64,000 nt of DNA from NCBI GenBank assembly GCA_963969365.1, contig OZ017758.1, positions 992,001 through 1,056,000 on the forward strand, written 5' to 3'. This document shows positions 55,925 to 64,000 of this stretch, one piece after another. The stretch's first letter is position 1. Every line of letters begins with the position of its first letter. Under the pieces are notes generated by a model. That model was given only the letters and a program-made list of their open reading frames with translations. It did not search any database and was not told the origin of the DNA. The translations under genes were made by a program, and so were the position numbers. This stretch comes from Asterochloris sp. CNOR1 (lineage: Eukaryota; Chlorophyta; Trebouxiophyceae; Trebouxiales; Trebouxiaceae).

Positions 55925-57825
55925 ATGCACAGCATTGCAGAGGCCCTGCAGGTGGGGGTGGTCTGCGCTGCACACACTATCAGCGACGCTGCAGCTGGCG
56001 TGATGCACCCCGACTTGGGGCCCTCAGCGGACCTCAGCAAGGTCCTCTCCTTGGACAACATCCGGCAGACGCTCATTCGCCAGGAGGACACCATCATCTT
56101 CAGCCTGATCGAGCGGGCACAGTTTGCCAAAAATGCTGCAGTGTATGAGCCAGATGCCATCCCAGTGCCAGGCTTCGATGCCTCAGGGCAGCGGTACAGC
56201 CTGCTGGAGTACCTGCTCAGGGAGACCGAGCAGGTGCACGGTAAAATCAGGTAGGCAGGGTGGCTGCCCTGTTGAGCTGGGTTCTTCTTCATCTTGCAGG
56301 ATGCCTGTGTTCTTCATGCCAGGCACATGGCGATGGTGGGCAGGCAGGCTGCTTAGCTCCCCCTTCGCCAGTAGGGCCCCATGTGTGCAGTAGGCTTGTT
56401 ATTGCTGTTGCTGGCTGGCTGCTGCTCGACCCACGCCGACCCAGGCAGGCTGAGCCCACACCACCACCAGCGTGAGCTGGTCACTCTGTGCTGCAGGAGG
56501 TTCACCAGTCCAGATGAGCAGGCCTTCTTCCCAAATGATGTGCCGCCGCTGGTCCTGCCACCCATCCAATATGCTCAGGTGGAGCATTTCAACAGAGCTT
56601 TGAGAGCCTGCTGCCAGTGCTTGTTGCTGCCTCTTTGCTCCGCTGCTCTATGGAGCAGACAGCATGCTCCTCCCAGGTACCTGCAGCTCCTGCTGGATCT
56701 GCTGACAGTTCAAGCAAAGGAGCGCTCCCCTCTGTAGGTGCTGGCTCCAGGCTCCAAAGCCATCAACGTCAATGAGCGTATCATGGACCTGTACCTGCAA
56801 AGACTGCTGCCAGGCATCACAGAGCCAGGGGATGACAACAACTATGGTTCCTCAGCCATGGGCGACGTGCTGTGCCTGCAAGCCCTGTCCAAGCGCATTC
56901 ACTACGGGAAGTTTGTGGCTGAGGCCAAGTTCAGGTGGGTGGGGGCTGACCTGGGCACCAGAGTGAGTGTGTGCACTGCGCGCTGCAGACTGGCCACTCC
57001 AAGCTGCCGGGAAGCGATGGTTGCCAAATGTGGCTGCACTTGGCGGCGCACATGGTGGCTGGGCACAGACTGGCCACTGTGACGCAGTGTGGTGCATGGT
57101 CCTGCCCCAGGGACTGTGTCACCAGGTGCATGATCTGCTGCCAGTGTGCAGCGCAGCCTGGGCTCAGACAGCTGGGCTGCAAGCCACTCTGATGGCCACC
57201 ATGTCCCGCTCAGCCGCAGGGCGCAGGGAGCAGACTACATGGAGCTCATACGGAAGCAGGACCGAGATGGCCTCATGGCGCTGCTTACCGACCGTGCCGT
57301 GGAGCGCAAGGTGCAAACCGCTGCTTCCCAGCCACCGTGCAGTGCCAGCTTTGCCAGGCGCAACCTGCAGCAGGGTCTGATATCTGGTGATGGCTTTGCC
57401 CGCTGCGCGCAATGCCTTCCTTCAGAGTTTGATCTGGCAGCAATGTCCTCCGCCTGATGCAGATGCGGCAAGGGTTGATGCATGCTAGTGGCATTGCTCC
57501 GCAGCTGCATCTGGGACTCCTGTGCAGGACCAGGTCTGGTCAAGACTTCAAGTGCAGCGGCTTGCTGGGCATCAGTAATGGAACTCCTGGCTTGCAGGTG
57601 GTGGATCGGGTGCGCCGCAAGGCCGCCATGTACGGTCAGGATGAAGTGAACGACGATCACTTCAATCCCTTCAGCAGCAACGGGGCGGAGTCACCCAGTT
57701 ACAAAGTGGAGCCCGAAACCGTAGCGCAGCTCTATGAGCAATTTGTGATGCCCCTCACCAAGGAGGTGCAGCTGACATACCTGCTGCACAGGCTTGACCA
57801 TGAAATGCGGCCTCAACTTCAATAA
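55925..57825 (+). CDS. CM: Chorismate mutase, plant/fungal AroQ type
   Basis: Five exons (55925-56250, 56497-56578, 56738-56934, 57220-57310, 57598-57825) join in phase to 307 residues. It converts chorismate to prephenate, the branch point to Phe and Tyr. Family landmarks: [20 protein letters not shown] near residue 42 with the N-terminal active-site Arg; [20 protein letters not shown] with the active-site Arg; [10 protein letters not shown] with the active-site Lys; and the C-terminal [19 protein letters not shown] with the Thr/Glu of the active site. The NYGS glycine region that forms part of the effector site in plant and yeast enzymes is kept, so control by Trp/Tyr is plausible. About 40 residues precede the conserved core ([20 protein letters not shown]...). 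This is between the cytosolic and the plastid plant forms in length and does not look like a clear transit peptide. The family usually has 250-340 residues. Confidence 0.93.
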
Positions 57826-58275
57826 AGGTGGCCTAGCTGCCAGCTCGCGGAACATCTTTTGTTCCATGGTGGCAAAGTCCATTTGACTTCAGCCACCTCG
57901 ACATCAAGTGCACATTTCCCCAATTTCACTGCATGGCAAAATGTGATGTCATGATGTGACCTCGCTGCTTTCAGTCTATCCTGTTCTGACGAAACACGGT
58001 CTGAGTTTTTGTGGGCGCCCATCTCTCCTTCCTCTCCTCCCAGTACATCATTGGAACCATCCAGTACAAAGCGTGGCTTCTGCAGCCAAGTACATTGCTA
58101 GACTTTGCTGAGCGCAGTGACAGACAATTTGTTCATCAATCTACGGCGAGGACAGCAGTGCTGGTGTGTATAATATGTTTGAATTCTCGTGGGTCCGAAG
58201 CAGAGCATCTCTTATGACAGGCTCAAGCCTGCAGTGTCTTGCCACAGAGATCATTGTGGCCCCTCCTGGCTGCTC
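57826..58275. other. Gap between chorismate mutase and bZIP gene
   Basis: These 450 bases hold the chorismate mutase 3' end and the bZIP promoter and leader. The bZIP frame is open upstream to 58189 but with no ATG. No other feature is seen. Confidence 0.4.
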
Positions 58276-61200
58276 ATGGAGAGTGGCAATGACAGCGACA
58301 GCCCCTCAGGGCAGGTCAGTGGCAGCAAGCATGGCAAGGCGCAGCGCAATGAGGGCTTGCAGGCCAAGAATCGGGAGGCGCAGAGGCGGTTTCGGGAGCG
58401 TCAGCGGGTGAGCAGCAGTCCTGCCTTCATCCCCTGAATTTACAGGAGCATCTTGCTGGTCTGCCCCCATAAGTGGCCCTTAGATGACCTGGCAGGTCTA
58501 TGTATCCTCCCCTGCAGTCACACCTCTAGCCCCCATTGCGCTGCAGAACAAGGTGTCAGAGCTGGAGAGCAAAGTGTCGGAGCAGAACCAGCGCATCTCG
58601 CAGCTGCTGCAGGACAAAGCCTCTTTGGAGAGCCGCTGCAGCATCCTGATCAGGGTGGTACAGATGCGCAACGAGCAGCTGGAGCAGATGCCCCAGGCGT
58701 CTGCAGTGAGCTGACAACCCGCTCGTCACCCGATTCTGCCTGACAATGATGCATCCTCCTCTTAGTCGTAGGGATCGCTGCTCTGCCAAAGCATGTGGCA
58801 CCTGACTCTTGCCGCGCTGACTTCAGTGTCTGACACACCTTGACGCACAGCACAGCGGCAATTGTGCCCTTGTGCCACCCTGGCATGCAGGTATGGGCTG
58901 TGGCAAACCCTGGCAGGGTTTGCCTTTGTGTCTGTGGGCAAATATCTCGCGTCCATGCCATCAGTTTCTGCCCAAGGGACCAACAGCAGCTGTCTGTCCT
59001 GCAGGGTCTGGCAACTGCAGTTGATGACGACTTGGCCGGCACATTCAAGGATGACCTGACCCTGACTGTGCGGGATGGGACCCCCATGAAGCTTAGCCCT
59101 GCGCAGGTCAAACAGATGTCTCGGGAGGATCTGGTCAAGATCTGGAAGGTGAAGACAGGCCTGCACCTCATCTCATGCAAAGACATATGCAGCGAAGCGA
59201 TAGATTGATTCCAACCCAATCCGGCCTGTTGATGGCACCCTGCACACATACAGTTCTGCATGGTCAGTTGGTGCCTTGCAATGCTTGTGAAGGAGATTGC
59301 AAGTGGCAACCTCAGGCTGGATTGTGCTGCAGCCCTCAGGCTTCCTCTGCAGCAGCGAGGTGGCTGAGTTTACTCCAGCTCATCTAACTTAAATGATACA
59401 TTGAGGAGATCGATGTTTGCGCCCCCTGCATGCACTGTGCACTCAGCGCAGGCAGCTGTGGTGGCTCTGCACCTGCTCTGGCAGCAATGCAGACTTGAAG
59501 CATGCCAGTCTTGCGGACCATCAGCTTTGTCTCAGCCCCCTCAAGTTGGGTCATGCCTGCAGGAGTACGTGACACAGCTGGCCATGGCATTGCTGGAGCA
59601 GGGTAGGAAGCCTGATAATGAGGGTGTCACTGAGCGCATCAAGCGCCTGGTGAATGAGGCGGTGAGGGCCAGTGCTGCTGCTCAGTCAGCAGCTGCTGTG
59701 TGACAGAATGGCTCAGCCGCTTGCTTGCTGTCTGGCACCTGAGAAGCGTCTGCCGAAACGGCTGGTGACCTACTGCTGCTAAGCTGCTGTGGAAAGCAGG
59801 CAGTCAAGTGATGTCCGATGGCATAAATGCACTAACCCAACCTGTGACCTGGAGACTGTGGCCGCCTGCAGCCCGCGCCAGATTCGCAGCAGCATCATTG
59901 CGCCACTTGCTTGCCTGACCTCCCCACAACAGCATGGACACCCTTGTGTCACTGGTTGCCTGCAGACCGTCTTGAGCATGAGGGTAGCCATCAGCAGCCC
60001 TCTGGTGACCAAGTCTTTTGTGGCCTTCAAGATGGAGGACACCACGGCTGCACCCTCCCAGGAGAACCCAGAGATGTGGCTGCAACTGGCGGTGAGGCTG
60101 CTTGCATTACCTGGTGGCATGGCAAGCTAGGCTGCACATCAGCCATCAGCCTTCCGTGGTAATGGTGGTGCCCCTGCATCCGTTCAATTCCAGCTGATCC
60201 TGCCTCCTTGAACACCTTGTTGGCACAATGCAAATTATTGCAGTCAATGTGTGCTCAAGTTTCTGGCCTCCAGCAGATGCTGCATGCCGCTGCAGTTTGG
60301 TGACCCCTGCCTGTGGTACTGTTGCAGAGGAGCTTGGGTCTGTCACAGGAGCAGCGCAAGGAGCTGGCGCAGCTGCGGCAGCTGTTCATTGTCAAGCTAA
60401 ATGTCATCATGGAGCAGCGCAGGGAAATTCACCACACGCTCATGGTGAGCACCCGCCTGCAACACACAGGTGTGAAAGATGTTGGGCCCCCCGTGCTGGC
60501 TTTCACAGGCCTCAGGCTGGACCCTGCATGCCTGCAGTTGTGGTGGGGCAGCACAGAGCTACAGCGCTCTGACTCTGGACGTCATGGGCTCCAGCTTTGA
60601 TGCCGTGCTTTGTTGGCTGGGCCCCTGCATATCCTCGCAGCCGCATCTCTTGAGGTTGTGCTGCCATACAGGACGCCATGCCCTCAGCCATTGGGGCACG
60701 CCACAGTGCAATTCAGTTTTTGAAAACCCAAGAGAACATAGATAGGCTGAAGCGCAACATGAGGGAGGAGCACGTGCTGAAGCTGGACTGGATATCCACT
60801 CTGTTCAAACATGTGAGACTGCTGCTCAGCTATGGGTGTCCAGACAGCCCCCATAGTGCTTGTTCCTCATGCACTGTGTCACCTTGCATCCTGCACCTTA
60901 TGACCTCAAACTCTTGCAGTTCTGTTCATGCCAACCTGGTCTGTGTGTCACCGTCCATCGAGCACAGGGTGGCTACCTAGCTGAATCAGCTGTGCTCTGT
61001 GCAGATGCTGTCGCCCACCCAAGTGGCCAAGTGCATAGTTCAGGCCTACCCGTACACACCCGACACCCTGGCCATGTGCTCCTGGATCGCAGCAGAAGAT
61101 GGCGACCAGAGTAAGCAACAGGCCTGCATTGTGCATGTCATTGTTCATGCAGCCACAACCTGACCCTGAACCCTCTAGCGCCTGCCAGGCGTAGCTGCAA

Positions 61201-61914
61201 GTCAGATGTCGCTGTCATGATGTTTGCACACAATGAGCTTGAGCTGTCCTTCTTTGGCCTGACTTAAGACCCCTGGTGCCTGCAGGTGCACTGGCGTCCC
61301 TCACCTCTACCAACAGCGGCATTGTGCCACCTGCACTGACAGATGCACCACCCAATCAGGACTTTGGAAGCCTGATGGCTTTAGGAGCGGGATCCAGCGG
61401 CCTGTCAGGCATGCCAGGGGACCTGGGTGAGTCTGGACTGTGACAGATGCTTGCTGCTGACATGCTGTGTACTGGCCGCCGGGCCCCTGCGTGCTGCTGT
61501 ATGGTGCCCTGCCCTCTGTGATCATCATGCACAAGCCGGAAGCGGTGTCTGCAGCGGCCACAGCTCTGGTGCATGGGCACTGTCCTGCTCCCCCCACAGG
61601 GTATGTCACACTGTCTGAGACAGCATTACTCAATCATTGCCTGCTGCGCTGTTCCAGGTGAAGTGCCAGGCAGCATGGGCTTGGGGACGTCAGGGTCAGG
61701 CAGCAGCCTGGCCAGCATGGGGCGGGCCCAGCTGAACAACCTGTCCAGCAGCTTACTGATGCCGCCAGGGGGCTCCATGGCCATGCACTCCCTGCAAACC
61801 CACGACACCACGATGCGCCGGTCTTATCCCCTCTCCCCCAGCTCAGGTCCCTCCAGCAGCAGGCAGCAGGATCGTTATGCACTACCCGGCCTGAACGCAG
61901 AGCTTGGCATCTGA
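58276..61914 (+). CDS. bZIP transcription factor with long C-terminal region
   Basis: Ten exons join in phase to 473 residues: 58276-58407, 58547-58705, 59005-59148, 59563-59661, 59966-60091, 60328-60444, 60672-60812, 61005-61110, 61286-61426 and 61658-61914. The basic region KNREAQRRFRERQR matches N-x7-R. The first zipper Leu lies ten residues after that Arg, and heptad positions read L, Q, L, L, L through ELESKVSEQNQRIS and LLQDKASLESRCSIL. A long helical C-terminal part (LSPAQVKQMSREDLVKIWK, SQEQRKELAQLRQLFIVKL, LSPTQVAKCIVQAYPYTPD) resembles that of bZIP proteins I know from other green algae. The last about 100 residues are Ser/Gly/Met-rich and disordered. It is expected to bind DNA as a dimer in the nucleus; targets are unknown. 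An intron splits the basic region from the zipper at ERQR|NKVSEL. Confidence 0.88.
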
Positions 61915-62346
61915 ACAGGCACCAACAGACCCTCAACACCTCAACAAAGAGGTAGCTGGATCCCCCCATATTGATCCTTGTCTCTAGTCCCCCCCCCGGG
62001 AATTGCAAAACACATGTGCCCTCTCATAAAACAAACCCCAGTCGCCACCCTTGCTTAGAGATTCAAACGATTATGCATGCCACAGGTTGGTGGAGGCCGC
62101 CTGTGCTGCAAGGACTGGGCATGATTGCACAGCACTGAGGACTTCCCTATCTGCTTGTCATGTTGACTTGCTCTCCTTTTAGACCCTAACAAGTTCTTTT
62201 GAATTGATAGAGGCTGCTTTTGCACAGAACTGTTAAGCACTGGGATAGCAAGTCTCTTCGTACAGGGTCAAGGTCTGACAGGCGGATTTCCGTTGACTTG
62301 CCGCCAAACTTATTGCACACTGCATGTCAAGTTTGATCTCTTCAGC
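61915..62346. other. Gap between bZIP and POLE2
   Basis: These 432 bases have no supported gene. A C-run (gtcccccccccggg, about 61987-62000) and lower-GC stretches occur. They probably hold the bZIP 3' UTR and the POLE2 promoter. Confidence 0.4.
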
Positions 62347-64000
62347 ATGGCTCACATGCTGAGGCATGAGATCATAGCAGAGTTCAGGACCGAACAGCTG
62401 TCCCTTGACCCGGCTGCCATCAAGCTACTTCAGACTCGCATCGAGGAGAGCAATGCTGGCAGGGACATGGTCATGGCTGTAGTAGCAGCTGTGAAGGAGG
62501 CAATGGGGTCAGCAGGCATGCCTTCTGAAGTGTGCAACCAGGTCACAACAGACCTGTCATAAGAGCCCCTCATTGCTGGGTGCAGAGGAACCGGTGAAAG
62601 TCACAGCACCCATGGTGGAGCAGGCGCTGGCCAGTTGGGGTGGGGAGCCCTCCCAGCTGGAGCTCATGGAAGTGATCTCAGCCTTTGAGACGCCCCGTGT
62701 AAAGTTTGATGTCATCAGGCAGCACTTCTACCCCTGCAAGGAGGCCCCCACCCTGCACGGCAGCGCTCAGGTGCATCCTGCAGCAGATGTGCTGGCAGCC
62801 TGGCCGCACTTGGCTTCCCCGCTGCACAGGGCTGCCTGTGGTTGTACAAAGCTACAGCCCACCTGATGCTTGCTTGAGAGTGGGTCCCTGCAGCAGCATC
62901 CTGGCTTCATTGCTGCCAGCCTTGCAGCGGCCAGTCTCACTGCCCCACATCTGCAGCACACTTGAACGTCACCACCTGCAGGACAAGCTCCAGCTGTACC
63001 TGGACAGGTTGCTCATCTTGCAGCAGCGTCTGCGGCGGCACCCCCTGTTCAACAAGCCTGCTCTGAGTGGGATGGGAGGCAGCCACCAGGACTACTGCGA
63101 GGTGAGCCAGGCACTAAATCAGTGGGACTGCCGCTGTTGCCAGATGGGCCTGACTCATTGCTACAGCACTGTTCCAGGCGCTGTGTTCAGCAGGAGCTGT
63201 GCCATGTCCAGATGGGTCAGCCTTTGCTTGAAACCATGCTTGTTGAAAGCAGATTGCTGGCAGGCGCTGCACTGACAGCTCTCTGCTAGGATGGGCTGCT
63301 GGCTGAGGGCCCTGCTGTGTATGCTAAAGAGAACCGTGCTGTCAATGATGTGCTGCTGGCAGTTTCTTTATGTGGGGCCCCTGCATTCAGGGGCAGCCAA
63401 CATTGGAGCAGAGCAGTGGGCATGTAAGAAGCCCAGCCCATTACAGTTTATGCCCCTGGCCGGCCATCTTGGCTTTGCTGGTTGCAAGTCAGGCAGCATC
63501 ATGTCACGAAAGCTGCCTATCCCAGCTCTCCCCTGGGCAGCCACCTACCTCCACCACAGCGCCTGGCCTTTCAGACAACGCTGGGTGCCATGCAGCTTTC
63601 AAAGACCAAGACTCTGCTGGGCTGGGCTGGGATTAGGTACTGCAACGTGGACTTCATGCCACCACCGAGACACTTTTGTGAATTGACGGATAGCACGCCC
63701 CACTATTGCACCTGCCACGCAAGGTGCAAAGACTCAGGCCCTGCTGGCTGCGTCGAGTGCTGCCGCTGCCGTGGCCACACCATCCTGCGTGCCATGCAGA
63801 TGTCGGAGATCAAGGCCCTGCTGGGTTGCGCGGGAGAGCGGCGCTATGTGATGGGATGCATCAGCCAGCTGGAGGATGGCAAGTACTTCCTGGAGGACCT
63901 TTCTGGGCGCTTGCAGCTTGACCTGACCCATGCAGAGACCACGGAAGGCTTTTACACAGGTCTGCCATGAGCACGGTTCCCGAGCCATTTGGTGTCGGTG
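62347..64000 (+). CDS. POLE2: DNA polymerase epsilon subunit 2, 3' part off the right edge
   Basis: Four exons seen (62347-62541, 62588-62770, 62982-63101, 63800-63959), in phase, about 219 residues; the rest lies beyond the window. N-terminal FRTEQLSLDPAAIKLLQTRI matches the family's small helical N-terminal domain. VTAPMVEQALASWGGEP, LEVISAFETPRVKFDVIRQ-like text (LMEVISAFETPRVKFDVIR) and LYLDRLLILQQRLRRHPLF follow. Exon 4 has IKALLGCAGERRYVMGCISQ and KYFLEDLSGRLQLDLTHAE with GFYTG, the OB-fold segment of POLE2/Dpb2. It is the essential non-catalytic subunit of the leading-strand replicative polymerase in the nucleus. The phosphodiesterase-like C-terminal domain is not in view. Intron 1 is only 46 bases, so the acceptor at 62586-62587 should be treated with some care; an upstream non-coding exon is possible. 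Confidence 0.9.
63575..63850 (+). repeat. Two decayed copies of a POLE2 exon start in the preceding intron
   Basis: The exon edge at 63800 (gtgccatgcagatgtcggag, atcaaggccctgctggg) is echoed at 63587-63625 (gtgccatgcagctttcaaag, accaagactctgctggg) and more weakly at 63715-63755 (cacgcaaggtgcaaagactc, aggccctgctggc). Confidence 0.85.

Overview
The window reads as nuclear DNA of a green alga. Genes are GC-rich and split into many short exons (often 50-200 bases) by introns that mostly begin GTGAGN/GTGGGN and end CTGCAG. The gene set is eukaryotic and plant-type: a one-piece phototropin of Chlamydomonas length, a plant-type chorismate mutase, a phage-type organellar RNA polymerase, NUP107, DPH2 and POLE2. 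The style fits Chlorophyta, probably Trebouxiophyceae; the class is an inference.

Layout, left to right: a secreted subtilase (minus, runs off the left edge); a coiled-coil protein with a C-terminal beta-rich domain (plus); a decayed LINE fragment (minus); RPOT (plus, 9.7-21 kb); DPH2 (minus); phototropin (minus, 26-34.4 kb); a small cysteine-rich secreted protein (plus); a three-RRM hnRNP Q/R-like protein (minus); a disordered basic protein with RRSAR motifs (plus); a weak small gene (plus); NUP107 (minus, 46.2-55.5 kb); chorismate mutase (plus); a bZIP factor (plus); and POLE2 (plus, runs off the right edge). For most genes I fixed exon edges by hand from splice sites and found codon phase to be consistent from exon to exon. 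The unsettled parts are the RPOT N-terminal third, the 3' ends of phototropin and NUP107, and a few start codons. The neighbours do not form a pathway; several pairs are head-to-head and share 0.3-1 kb gaps that probably hold both promoters.

The most striking pattern is not a gene. In at least ten introns, spread over most genes, the intron carries one to four decayed tandem copies of the edge of the neighbouring exon, usually including its splice site, at spacings of about 65-205 bases. This looks like intron growth by repeated tandem duplication across exon-intron junctions, leaving non-functional decoy splice sites. A second notable point is that DPH2 appears to have lost all the conserved iron-sulfur cysteines while the rest of the protein is well kept, and it has two GC-AG introns.
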